Source of the DNA: Periplaneta americana
Lineage: Eukaryota; Arthropoda; Insecta; Blattodea; Blattidae
DNA: 64,000 nt
Assembly: GCF_040183065.1 (NCBI RefSeq)
Contig: NC_091133.1
Span: 136,954,306 to 137,018,305, forward strand
Reading direction: 5' to 3'
Positions within the stretch are counted from its first letter, which is position 1. Each line of letters begins with the position of its first letter. Positions 41,829-51,618 of the stretch are shown one piece after another. The position numbers were made by a program, and so were the translations under genes. The notes beneath the pieces were generated by a model. The model was not told the DNA's origin. It saw nothing but the letters and a program-made list of their open reading frames with translations, and made no database searches.

Positions 41829-42385
41829 TGTACTTACTTACTTACAAATGGCTTTTAAGGAACCCGAAGGTTCATTGCCGCCCTCACATAAGCCCGCCAG
41901 CGGTCCCTATCCTGTGCAAGATTAATCCAGTCTCTATCATCATATCCCACCTTCCTCAAATCCATTTTAATATTATCCTCCCATCTACGTCTCGGCCTCC
42001 CTAAAGGTCTTTTTCCCTCCGGTCTCCCAACTAACACTCTATATGCATTTCTGGATTCGCCCATACGTGCTACATGCCCTGCCCATCTCAAACGTCTGGA
42101 TTTTAAGTTCCTAATTATGTCAGGTGAAGAATACAATGCGTGCAGTTCTGTGTTGTGTAATTTTCTCCATTCTCCTGTAACTTCATCCCGCCTAGCCCCA
42201 AATATTTTCCTAAGCACCTTATTCTCAAACACCCTTAACCTATGTTCCTCTCTCAGAGTGAGAGTCCAAGTTTCACAACCATATAGAAGAACCGGTAATA
42301 TAACTATTTTATAAATTCTAACTTTCAGATTTTTGGACAGCAGACTGGATGATAAGAGCTTCTCAACCGAATAATAACACGTATT
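41829..42385 (-). pseudogene. LINE reverse transcriptase C-terminal fragment (TAAG-tailed family)
   Basis: The minus-strand frame from about 42385 to 41855 starts SVEKLLSSSLLSKNLKVRIY, then YGCETWTLTLREEHRLRVF, FENKVLRKIFGARRDEV, WAGHVARMGESRN, GRPRRRWEDNIKMDLRKV and ends AYVRAAMNLRVP. It has no stops, unlike the plus-strand sibling at 16024-16495. The 3' tail is TAAG repeats. It is a 5'-truncated fragment without palm motifs, so it has no enzymatic function. Confidence 0.88.
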
Positions 42386-42563
42386 TAGGGACGCAGTATA
42401 GATTATTATAAAATTACTCAGTACGAGGCTGCATATATCATTGATGCAATTAAAATTATGTCATACCTATACATCATTATGTGCAATAAAGATTAAATTT
42501 GTTTTTGAGATGCGACACCGCGACACTAGCGCTTCCGTGGCATTACTGCGAACTGCCACACAC

Positions 42564-42622
42564 AATTGCACAACGAGTTATAATACCGTACTATAATATA
42601 ATAGGTATAACTCGTTGCAATT
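42564..42622. repeat. short hairpin
   Basis: CAACGAGTTATA pairs with TATAACTCGTTG, and AATTG pairs with CAATT farther out with a small bulge. Confidence 0.7.
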
Positions 42623-42904
42623 GCATCGTGAGAAGTGAGGACAGCTTTGTGACATTGGAGTAAACTCAACCACATGTTGTATTGTGATGTTATTTGTTAT
42701 GGCTGCGTTTGATATTCTAGTATTCCTGGAATAGGCTACTGTCACCAAATCTCTGCTTGTGAGACAAATCCGTTCGAGACTTCAAGAAGAGGTAGGAAAG
42801 AGATGATCCCGTGTTTGCATTACCCGAAGTCAGTGGTTTTAGGAAATGTAAAAGCTTTGAGGGAAAAAATAAGATCAATTTGAGGAGCATATAATAATGA
42901 AGAT

Positions 42905-42935
<31 letters not shown>

Positions 42936-42995
42936 CCACAACAGGGTCTGGCGCAGATTGCTTTGGTCTTATTATGCGAACAGTTTTCTGCATAA
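42623..42995. other. unassigned sequence with poly-A
   Basis: A 28-base poly-A lies at 42908-42935. The sequence before it (42700-42900) could be a processed transcript or LINE tail, but I find no recognisable coding content. Confidence 0.35.
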
Positions 42996-43276
42996 TAACT
43001 ACGACTTTTTTTTTACTTGGTTATTTAACGACGCTGTATCAACTACGAGGTTATTTAGCGTCGATGGAGTTCGTGATAGCGATATGATATTTGGCGAGAT
43101 GAGGCCGAGGATTCGCCATAGATTACCTGACATTTGCCTTACGGTTGGGGAAAACCTCGGAAAAAACCAACCAGGTAATCAGCCCAAGCGGGAATCGAAC
43201 CCGCGCCCGAGCGCAACTCCGGATCGGCAGGCAAGCGCCTTAACCGACCGAGCTATGCCGGTGGCAGTAACTACGA
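42996..43276 (-). mobile_element. complete tRNA-derived SINE (CACCGGC head), minus strand, with target duplication
   Basis: Element 43005-43267. The 9-bp duplication TAACTACGA lies at 42996-43004 and 43268-43276. The head on the minus strand reads GCCACCGGCATAGCTCGGTC with A-box TAGCTCGGTCGG and B-box GGGTTCGATTCCC. It is followed by ATTACCTGGTTGG, the TTTTTTCCGAGGTTTTCCCC module, CATCGACGCTAAATAACCTC and GTTGATACAGCGTCG. It ends in an A-rich tail. Pol III type promoter, no protein. Confidence 0.93.
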
Positions 43277-43474
43277 GGAAGAACCTGATTCAACATCAAA
43301 TCTGATAAGTACATTAAATTTAGGCCTATATTTGTATATATTTATTGACAGTATAACCTAAGAAATCAGACGTAATCTACATAAACTTCATGTTCCTAAC
43401 TTCTCATGTAACCTTACTACCTAACCAGCTATTAGCTTTGAAATTTAAGTATGTAATTTAGGTTTAATTTGTAT

Positions 43475-43720
43475 GGTTATTTTACGATGTTTTATCAACT
43501 CATATGGTTATCTAGCGTCTGAATGAAATGAAGGTGATAATGCCAGCGAAATGAGCCCGGGGCCGAACGCCGAAAGTCGTCCAGCATTTGCTCGTAATGA
43601 GTTGAGGGAAAACTCCGGAAAAAAGCTCAACCAGGTGACTTGTCCCAACTAGGATATGAATGTGAACCCGGGCCCGCTCGTTTATGATCAGGCATGCTAA
43701 CCGTTACTCCACAGCGGTAA
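43475..43720 (-). mobile_element. SINE (GTAAC-type head), minus strand
   Basis: The minus-strand head is ACCGCTGTGGAGTAACGGTT, then CGAGCGGGCCCGGGTTCACA and GGTTGAGCTTTTTTCCGGAG, with the tail CAGACGCTAGATAACCATAT. Same head type as 12037-12296, more diverged. No clear target duplication. Confidence 0.82.
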
Positions 43721-44330
43721 CCATATATTGGTATGTACAGTGCAGACAACTGAATCCGTTTTAAGAATATGCAATTTACTTTACAAGCTATCGAACACCA
43801 AAATATTCAGGAATCACTATAGGCCCCACCATGTCCCTACTGCAGTTCAAGTAGTGGAACAGTCCATGCCACTCCCGCCAGTTGCCCAAAGATCGGAAAG
43901 ATTCAGGTGAAAGGACCTAAGAACTCCAACTAAATTTGAAAGTCCAAAAAGAGGTTTCATTTCTTCTCTATTAACACATGATTAGACTCTGAATAATCCT
44001 ACAAATGAATCGTGCTCCAAACAGTCCTCACTCCATTACAGCAATCAAATTCTCATTCCTTGTTCTTCCCAAGACATGACTAACAGTGAGACACAGAAAA
44101 ATAAATACTTTATAAAAACCCTCGACACAGCCACACACATTTTTTATAGAATGTGTTGCTGCTTTTTGCGAAAGGGAAAGCAATGACAGAATTTTACAAA
44201 AAGTAGGCCTATTTAACTACGACAAAATTTTGGATCTGAGTATGCGAAACCGACACTATTTTTGTTACGATGTTTGACTGTTTCAACGGCAGTAGTTAGC
44301 ACCTTCTGTAATATCGTGTTTTGTGTTATT
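43721..44330. other. unassigned sequence
   Basis: Nothing supported. Confidence 0.35.
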
Positions 44331-45085
44331 TACAAGAACAAGGTCCAACGCAAGGCAGCAAAATATGTCAAAATGGGGAAGGGATATGGTGAGGAGATAG
44401 TAAAAGACTTAGGGTGGGAACTTCTCAAATCAAGGCGACGAAAAACCAGACTCACCGCATTGTTTAAGGCACAAATGGGACACAAAGCATGGACCGATAT
44501 CAATGCTAGATTAGCAACACCATCATACTTAGGAAGAGCTGATCATATTAGAAAGTTTAAATGTAGAAAACAAAGAACGGATGTGGCAAAATTTTCCTTT
44601 GTTAACAGCACAATAGTAGACTGGAACAGCTTACCTGCGGCAATCTTTCAGGGTGGTCCTCTTAAAATCAATACATTTAAGGAAAGGTTGAGAAGATTAG
44701 ACTGAAAATGTAATTGGAGGTGCAGTGTAATTATTTAAGTTGTGTCATGTACTTAATTGAATTGATATATAATTAATTAAGTTGATATGTAATTAATTAA
44801 GATGATATGTAATTTAGTTGATACGTAAATAAATTAGGGTGATATGTAATTAATTAAGATGATATGTAATTAAGTTTGTATGTAATTAATTAAGGTGATA
44901 TGTAATTATTTAAATTGGTAATAGTTGGGTGAAATAGAAGTACTTATAAGTTAGATTTACTTTTGCTTATCGTAGGCGTTATTATAGATTAGTTTTTATT
45001 TACAGTCCTAGGTTTATTGCATTTACTATTTAAAGATTTACGTTTATTTTATTTTATTTCATGTAATTGTAATTATTGTATATTA
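44331..45085 (+). pseudogene. LINE ORF2 C-terminal fragment with repetitive 3' UTR
   Basis: From about 44331 the frame reads KNKVQRKAAKYVKMGKGYG, then TRLTALFKAQMGHKAW, CRKQRTDVAKFSFVNSTI and VDWNSLPAAIF, ending at 44705. These are the last blocks of a LINE ORF2 (RKAAKYV, KTRITSLYKA and FSFLNRTI..WN.LP in relatives). The ATG at 44262 lies upstream of recognisable homology and is not the real start. The 3' UTR holds a tandem array at 44755-44920. The copy ends directly against the TA target of the DNA transposon at 45088. Confidence 0.82.
44755..44920 (+). repeat. minisatellite, about 20-22 bp unit
   Basis: Imperfect units of the form GATATGTAATTAATTAAG repeated seven or eight times inside the LINE 3' UTR. 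Confidence 0.85.
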
Positions 45086-45834
45086 TACAGGGTGATTCAA
45101 AAATACAGGGCATAATTTCAGGTATGTATTTCCTACATGTAGACAATCAAAATAGTTCATTACAACATGTGTCCGGAAATGCTTCATTTACTAGTTATGG
45201 CCTTCACAACATTGAAATTCACCGGAACGTTTTTCTTTCCGCAGGTCGTTGTCATTACAGAAGATGTTCAAAATGTCCACCTCCTGCTTGAATACAGACC
45301 TCACATCGCTACCCTTCGTGTGCTGATAGAAGGAGTCATGTTCACAGCCTCCAGAATCTCCTCCTGTACTTCTGGAGTTGTAGATCTTGGTCGTCCCCTT
45401 CCCAAACCAGGAGAATTAAATTTTCCATACTCGCACAGACGGTAATGGAGACGTACAAATGTCTTCCGATCCGGACATTGTCGCTGTGGGTACCTCTCCT
45501 GGTACAAACGACGATCCAGCGCAGCATTGCCGTCCGCCTTACCGTACATGAAGTGTATCTCTGCCAGCTCTTGATTTGAATACATGTCGCACAGCCTACA
45601 CAACACTGAATGTAACCTTCGCCTCGGAATGAACTGTCAGAGTGCCCTCTTAATGTCTCCTTTGACGGCAACGACCTGCAGAAAGAAAAACGTTCCGGTG
45701 AATTTCAATGTTGTGAAGGCCATAACTCGGAAATAAAGCATCTCCGGACACATGTTGTAATGAACTATTTTGATTGTCTACATGTGGGAAATACATACCT
45801 GAAATTATGACCCGTATTTTTGAAACACTCTGTA
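45086..45834 (-). mobile_element. TA-target DNA transposon with 165-bp terminal inverted repeats
   Basis: Element 45088-45832 flanked by TA. The ends are CAGGGTGATTCAAAAATAC and, inverted from the right, CAGAGTGTTTCAAAAATAC. The inverted repeats run for about 165 bases (shared blocks include AATAGTTCATTACAACATGT and GAATTTCAATGTTGTGAAGG in opposite orientation). Between them is only one short coding region. The TA duplication fits the Tc1/mariner group. The arms differ by a few percent. Confidence 0.88.
45301..45606 (-). pseudogene. transposase N-terminal DNA-binding domain (DUF4817-like), truncated
   Basis: The 101-codon minus-strand frame begins MLCRLCDMYSNQELAEIHFM and continues YGKADGNAALDRRLYQERYP, TFVRLHYRLCEYG and GRGRPRSTTPEVQEEILEAV. 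I recognise this as the helix-turn-helix region (DUF4817 type) found at the N-terminus of an arthropod Tc1/mariner-related transposase. The DDE catalytic domain that should follow is missing: after RRVAM the frame stops and the right-hand inverted repeat comes shortly after. An internal deletion derivative. A retained DNA-binding domain without a nuclease could in principle bind the element ends, but nothing here shows expression. Confidence 0.72.
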
Positions 45835-46366
45835 TATCACTGCCACCGGGTGTATACCCAATTGTAGTGTTAATAAATACATACATACAACAGTCACAGA
45901 CTGCGGGCACATTGGAGGCACGCTTGGCAAGTAAAATGGAAGCCCTGCGTGCCCAAGCGCGTTAGTGAATGTCTGCTTGCAACTATTGGTGGCGCGGCGG
46001 AGCTGTTCACACTGGAAGCAAGTTACGAGCGCAAGCTGATGCACGCTTGTTCACCCGTCTCCGCTAGTCAAATAAATTTGTTTTTTCTAGCACGCTTGCT
46101 TGTGTGACGTGATATTTGTAGCTGTTTTTGTGAGTGATTTTTTCCACAATGGATGTTGAAATACTAACAGCATGTATTCAAGAAAGAAGGGCAACACTCC
46201 ATTTTCTAACACTAAATGCTCTTCATCCGAGGAATCCATTTCGACAATTAGACCGGAAGTGGAAGCGCTTATTGCATCCAATGTGACCACGCTTCAGGCA
46301 AGCTTCTAGGCACGCAGGCGCTTCCCTTTTACTTGCCCAAGCGTGCCTCCAATGTGCCCGCGGCCT
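45835..46366 (-). mobile_element. inverted-repeat element with Harbinger-like relic
   Basis: The ends at 45898 and 46366 are AGACTGCGGGCACATTGGAG and, inverted, AGGCCGCGGGCACATTGGAG. The arms continue through GGCACGCTTGG..CAAGTAAAA and GCCTGCGTGCC for about 65 bases. The middle, on the minus strand, has an ATG followed by DSSDEEHLVLE, similar to the short acidic start of PIF/Harbinger-type transposases (compare DSSAKEEELLFLG at 47048). No further transposase. Target duplication unclear. Confidence 0.68.
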
Positions 46367-46829
46367 TAGTTTATGATTGTTATTGTGGTTTAATTGCTCT
46401 CGATACCTTTGCAGTAGAATTGTGCAATGGCCATTACAAGCGGTTTGGAGAGCGGAAATTGCAGTAGCATCAGTAGTGGAGTGATAATGGAGTGATGTGT
46501 ACCTACACCGACAGTTTGTCGTAACGATCTTATTAATTTCACAGGCTGGTTACGTTTTACATCCCCAACTATTTTTCTTGTGGAAGATATTCGTCATAAC
46601 AATGTTTTTATAATCATACAAAGGATGATTCAGAAGGAATAATAAATATTTTAAGCGGTGGTAGTATGGATTATTCTGAGTGAAGAATTTGATGTAGGCA
46701 TGAGTCCAACTTCAATGGGTGTGCAGATACAGCTGTTTGAATGTTACGCATGAAAGTCTCACAAATGGTATGGAGGAACGAGAAATGACTACGTACAAAG
46801 AAATAGTAGACCTACTTGTAGGCTCCCCC
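46367..46829. other. unassigned sequence
   Basis: Nothing supported. Confidence 0.35.
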
Positions 46830-47166
46830 AAACAGACGCGATACGGAATGCGTTACGATAGCGTTACGATTTTGCGATAAATGTTTTCATTGCGTTCACT
46901 GATTGTGTTCACACACACGCGATTATCGCAATATGCGTTATTATCGCAGCAAGTAGAACGCGACGATTCTGCGTTCTATTCTCCCGGGGATGTAGATCGC
47001 GAGAACGCCACGCGTTTATTTTGATGCTGGGTTGAAGTGTGTCATTTATGGATTCATCTGCAAAGGAAGAGGAACTTCTCTTTCTTGGATGAGGATCGTC
47101 GCAGGCAAAGCAGGAGCAGTAAGTCCATGGTAGTCATGTATGGTTAAGATAAACAATATAAAAATG

Positions 47167-47384
47167 TAGGGGAGAGTCGGGTAGTATCGGACATCGGGTA
47201 ATATCGGACAGTGCGTTTCTTTCATCTACCACCATATGGTAGTACCTGAATGACATGGTTACGTTTCTCTATGCGACATCACAGAAACGTAACCATGTCA
47301 ATCAGGTACTATCATCGTGTGGTAGATGAAAGAAACTCACTGTCCGATATTACCCGATGTCCGATACTACCCGACTCTCCCCTA
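47167..47384. mobile_element. palindromic TA-target element (foldback MITE)
   Basis: Element 47169-47382, flanked by TA. It begins GGGGAGAGTCGGGTAGTATC and ends in the exact inverse. The arms of about 100 bases pair nearly perfectly (GGACATCGGGTAATATCGGA, TTTCTTTCATCTACCA and GGTTACGTTTCT each have their complement). The loop is about 14 bases. Non-coding. It inserted inside the Harbinger-type element. Confidence 0.92.
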
Positions 47385-47386
47385 TA

Positions 47387-47634
47387 AAGTGATGATTTAG
47401 CGGCACTGGGTGTAAGAAGTAGCATAGTGCAAGAGGCAATTCAATACCAAAAGAACTGGCAAGAGCATGTCAATCGAATGTCCCCTGACAGACTACCGCA
47501 GCAAGCTTTCTTTTATAAACCGAATGGAAGACGGGATATAGGACGGCCGAGAACGAGATGGAAAGACCAGTTTCAAGAATAATGTCTTTGGCGCGGAACG
47601 GGATAAACCCCAATCCTTGGAAAGGCAGAAGAAG

Positions 47635-47665
<31 letters not shown>

Positions 47666-47676
47666 GATGATTTAGC
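47387..47676 (+). mobile_element. LINE 3' fragment with 15-bp target duplication (GAA-tailed family)
   Basis: Target duplication AAGTGATGATTTAGC at 47387-47401 and 47662-47676. The insert 47402-47661 encodes EAIQYQKNWQEHVNRMSPDR and GRRDIGRPRTRWKDQFQE, the end of a LINE ORF2, then about 12 GAA units as tail. Same family as 2491-3140. It is only 260 bases long, a strongly 5'-truncated insertion inside the Harbinger-type element, a few bases from the palindromic element. Confidence 0.93.
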
Positions 47677-48127
47677 TTTTCTTTGCCAAGAACGTGAAAT
47701 AAATAACAAGTATGCCTACCCGATTATAAACTTTATTTTTTTTTAATTTGCTCTTTTTGTTGCAGGAAGTTGTGGATTCACGAGTTAAATGTCACAAGGG
47801 AAAGAAAAGATGAATTTTATACCTTAGTTCAACAACTAATTAGAGATGAAAAACATTTTTATATAAGGCCTATTTCAGGATGACAGCTCAATGTTTTGAC
47901 GAGATTCTGTCATGACGCACTTCAACCCAGCATCAAAATAAACGCGTGGCGTTCTCGCGATCTACATCTCCGGGAAAATAGAACGCAGAATCGTCGCGTT
48001 CTACTTGCTGCGATAATAACGCATATTGCGATAATCGCGTGTGTGTGAACACAATCAGTGAACGCAATGAAAACATTTATCGCAAAATCGTAACGCTATC
48101 GTAACGCATTCCGTATCGCGTCCGTTT

Positions 48128-48872
48128 CGCGTGACATTGAAAATTGGACACATGCTTATATGAACTTTTCCACTCAGGATAGTCCATACTACCACGCCTT
48201 AAAATATTTTCTACCGTGAATCACCCTTTATATACACTTTTCGCGAATCTTTCATAAACTAAGGCTACATCACTAGTCCTTAACTGAACAACAAAGGGGA
48301 GAATAACAGAAATTCCGACGATTGGTCCAGGCATACTGATCGATCAATTTAGATTGGGTTTTTGCGGCGGTAGAACTGAATTGTGTTTGGATTGAAGATG
48401 GAAGTTTCAAGTGTGGAGGAAGTGATAAACTATTTATTCACTACTTTAAGTAATTATATCAGTCACCACACTTATAAAGAATTGGTAAATTTTATATAAG
48501 ACTTATCACCTGGATTACTGGTCCCGTCTGTTTGGAATGTAATTATTCTACGGCAATACATAATATTTTGGTTTCCGTTCAAAGGTCGCTAATTAGCAAG
48601 TCACTGAAAGAGAGCCCAGCTGATTAATTTCACTGTCAGCAAGTATGTAATTCAGTTCAGCTATTGGAAAGATTTACGCATGCTGTAAATACCGCCAGTA
48701 ACTTTTTATAATCATATTCTAAAATGGCCACGCCTAAAACTCGACCACACTGCCTGACGTCTGCATTCAAGGATATCTTGTTGACATCCGGCATCAAAGA
48801 ACTGATCGACAAGCGAACCCAAACAAGACATCAAGACTCTGAGCTCACACACACAGCCTTTAGCCCAGTACC
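48128..48872. other. unassigned sequence
   Basis: Nothing supported. Confidence 0.35.
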
Positions 48873-49053
48873 ACAGTCTACTATATGCAGTCACGAAGCT
48901 TGAGTTTTGAGGGTGCTAGAAACAATAGACTGTGACGGTACTATTTTGCATTGCCTGTAATGAGGCGATATTAGCGATCCTAGTGGTGAGCAACTATCTA
49001 ATGTTTGCATATTTACTACGTATTGAGCTTCGCGATTGTATATACTAGACTGT
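48873..49053. mobile_element. short element with P-like ends
   Basis: The left end ACAGTCTACTATATGCAGTC and inverted right end ACAGTCTAGTATATACAATC are the same type as the ends of the P-like element at 55187-57076 (ACAGTCTAATATATACAGTC). The sub-terminal blocks also agree (CACGAAGC, and TAAATATGCAAACATT versus AAATATGCCAACATT). An additional internal AGACTGT occurs at about 48930. 181 bases, non-coding; no 8-bp duplication seen. Confidence 0.7.
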
Positions 49054-49628
49054 ATGAGTTTCGTATCTTCATTGCACCATTTCTTCATCCAGCAGCTGCA
49101 CAAATGGAGAATGTTCGGACGTAACGTTACTAATCCTCGTAGCTCACGCAAAGCAGAAGCTGAATATCATAACCAGACGCAGGTCAAATGTTCTGCGCAT
49201 TTAGACGCACACAGTGCAGTGATCGGAAGACACCCATTTTACGAAACTTTTCTAAACGGCCGACGACTTCGTCGATCAACTGTTCGATGTCTAGGGATGC
49301 AAAAAATAACGCAAAATTGAATAAAAACCTGTAATGTCGTACTTAGTGCGACCGCAAAGTTGACGTAGCAACTTTTACCATTTGAATGCAAAAATTATTA
49401 CTCTTTTCTATGACTTTTCCCCGGTTAAAAACGTGAAAATTTTGAATTATTAATGCACATATTTTTTTTTAAGAATGTCCTCCTCCCTCCTTAAAATATT
49501 TATACACATTGTTAATGATTTTAGTCGACTGTGTACGTGTAAGTTAACCACGTCCAATTGATGAGACATAGCGTTCACTTTCATCATCGCTAGGCTGCGG
49601 ATTTTGCATATTTGCATGTTCTTTTCCT
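49054..49628. other. unassigned sequence
   Basis: The plus-strand frame 49036-49320 has no recognisable domain. Nothing else supported. Confidence 0.35.
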
Positions 49629-50000
49629 AAAGACTGATTTACAATGAAAATTAAACATAAGCGTTAACTTAAGAATATAAACGTTACGGTAAAATCAAGA
49701 AGTCATACCATCATTCAACATAACAGCAAACATACTTGGTAACCATGGAAACATAACAACGACGCCATTTCCTCATATTCTGTCGTATACTTCAGCGCTC
49801 CACGATTGTGTTCTGTTTGCAAATCACGTAAGCATAAGCATGAAAGTTTGGAGTTTGCAAACTTTCATGTTAACGTCTTACGGTAATGTTTATGTCAATG
49901 CTTATGTTAATCATTGTGAATGATCCCATTTCGTAGCCTGGGCGCAAACTTCTATGTTTATGTTACGGTTATGTTTAATTTTCATTGTGAAAGGGCCTTT
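49629..50000. mobile_element. inverted-repeat element (MITE-like)
   Basis: The left ACAATGAAAATTAAACATAA and the inverted right ACAATGAAAATTAAACATAA are identical over 20 bases. Outside them the ends (AAAGACTGATTT and AAAGGCCCTTTC) are weaker. Inside are further partly complementary stretches (AACGTTACGG and CCGTAACATAAAC). About 370 bases. Confidence 0.72.
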
Positions 50001-50375
50001 GCACTTGACGATATGCAGATAAAACAAACATCTTTCCCGTTCTTTGGAATTAGAATGCAGAATTTTATTGTGCATATTTGAGCATATCTGTAACGTTATG
50101 GCATGTTTATACTTTTAGAGCATTTTGCATATTTAAACTAACGTAATACAGAAATAAATATTTTAATCTGTAAAAATATAAACTGCGAGAAAGCAATGCT
50201 CTCTTTCCCCATCTCGCTCGACAATGTCTGCTTCACCAGCACAGGCTGCATTGTTAGGCAGCACGTCGCGCACTCTTTTTTTTTTTCGCCTCTTTGAAAC
50301 TATCGCGGGCTGACAGTATTCCCTTTCAACAATAGAATGAACTGGTTTATATTTTAACAACAAAATTAAAACTGA
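50001..50375. other. unassigned sequence
   Basis: Nothing supported. Confidence 0.35.
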
Positions 50376-51042
50376 CTGCCAATCAGCGTTGCCAACCGTG
50401 GCCGAATTCGGCTAAATGTAACTTGATTTTTAGTCATGTAGCTTGTAGCAGAATGGTCGTAGCCGAATGTCAAAATGTAGCCGAATTGAGATTCGATCGA
50501 GCGACCATCTGTGAATACTCAAATTTTATGTGTAAACACTTTTAACAAATTTATTTTCTCATACTAATACCCACCAGAATTTCCTCACTTCCTCATTAAA
50601 GTTATGAAAACATACCGGTAGAAACTTTGTGTCACAGATTGAATTCAGAACAATGTGACCCGCATTTATGGCAAGGATAGCATTGCTATTTTCAGTTCTA
50701 TTTTCCTATTATGTGAATAGCGACTATTAACCTAACAGACAATTTCTGTACATGTGAATTTGCAGACACCCGTCAGGCGGTTTATTAGGGGTCGCCTACC
50801 CAACAAAAGTAAACCAGTAACCTGACAGTTCCTCTGTTTGTGAACTTCCCGGCACACAGCAGAGTTTTTATTAGGGGTCGCCTAGTCCGCAAAAATAACC
50901 GTACTCCGACTTCAAATAACAATGAAACATATACGCAAATTCTTAAAGTTTTGAGCGTAGCTTAATTTCAGTCTTTGTAGCTGAATTTCGGGATGTTTGT
51001 AGCCGACGCGCTCGTGTTCAGGTTGGCAACGCTGCTGCCAAT
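50376..51042. mobile_element. non-autonomous hAT element with perfect 8-bp target duplication
   Basis: The target duplication CTGCCAAT lies at 50376-50383 and 51035-51042. The element is 50384-51034 (651 bases), with ends CAGCGTTGCCAACC and the exact inverse. The sub-terminal parts carry GCCGAATTCGGCTA and TAGCTGAATTTCGG. Inside, the phrase TTTATTAGGGGTCGCCTA occurs twice (50780-50797 and 50867-50884). The CAGCGTTGCCAA end and the 8-bp duplication are classic hAT features. It lies 57 bases upstream of the start codon of the CGGBP1-like pseudogene. Confidence 0.94.
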
Positions 51043-51098
51043 GTTCCATGCATTTATTCGGTTCGTGTGTTTCATGGTGGTCTGTTGTAATATTCGTT

Positions 51099-51597
51099 AT
51101 GCCTAAAGACAAAAGTTCAAGTAGTACTCTCCTGAAAAGCTGCATTGATGGAGAGAAGACTTTAATATCAAACGGAAAACGTATATTTTGTCAAGTTTAT
51201 TCGAAGAAAGTAAGCTTTTGCGCTTTTTAAAAGTATTTATCCACAATCACTTTTAATTATTTTATTTACAAAGACACATTATATTACGTACAGTTGCGTA
51301 TTTTAAAGTTTAATAATGTTTTAATTATTAATAGGTGAACTGTACAAAAAAGTTCGAAGTGGATCAGCATTTGCAGACTGCGTCTCACATTAAAAAATGC
51401 AACGAAAAATAATTATCAGTCTTTGCTTAATTTGAATCCAAAACAAAATGAAAATGATACATTCAGCGCGAACCTCCGTGAAGCCCTAGCAGCAGCTAAT
51501 ATACCTTGGAGGAAGCTGCACAATCCATTACACTAAAAAGCAAATTCCTGGCGAGTCCACATTGAGAAAGAATTACTTGGATCCACTGTATGAAAAA
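51099..51597 (+). pseudogene. CGGBP1-like (hAT-derived) gene, two exons, frameshifted
   Basis: Exon 1 (51099-51209, 37 codons) reads MPKDKSSSSTLLKSCIDGEK, then TLISNGKRIFCQVYSKK, followed by a GTAAGC donor. Exon 2 begins after a TTAATAG acceptor at 51335: VNCTKKFEVDQHLQTASHI then KKCNEK. A frame change follows to NYQSLLNLNPKQNENDTFSA and NLREALAAANIPWRKLHNP, then another to KQIPGESTLRKNYLDPLYEK, with a GTAAGT donor at 51598. This is the N-terminal half of CGGBP1-like proteins (BED-like zinc finger region with CxxC and HxxxxC, then the STLRKNYLDPLYE block). The usual second Cys of CQVCSKK is Tyr. Two frameshifts plus a small loss before KQIPGES make it a pseudogene. Confidence 0.78.
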
Positions 51598-51618
51598 GTA
51601 AGTTCAGTTATTTAATGT

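Larger units (their letters stand above)
46830..48127 (+). mobile_element. Harbinger-type element with 210-bp terminal inverted repeats and two nested insertions
   Basis: The left arm (46830-47042) and right arm (47918-48127) are near-identical inverted repeats: ACGCGATACGGAATGCGTTA, GCAATATGCGTTATTATCGC, CGCGACGATTCTGCGTTCTA and CATCAAAATAAACGCGTGG in opposite orientation. Between them is an interrupted remnant of a PIF/Harbinger transposase. It starts DSSAKEEELLFLG at 47048, then a stop, and resumes at about 47767 with KLWIHELNVTRERKDEFYTL followed by VQQLIRDEKHFYIRPIS. The latter matches the WVHPLN..R...GEFH.LV.EL..D...F block of that family. The catalytic domain is missing. The middle has been entered by a palindromic element (47169-47382) and a LINE fragment (47402-47661). 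Confidence 0.82.

Noticed and set aside
45774..45965. 63-codon frame bridging two transposons
   Set aside because: It crosses the end of the TA-target element and the start of the next element, so it cannot be a gene.
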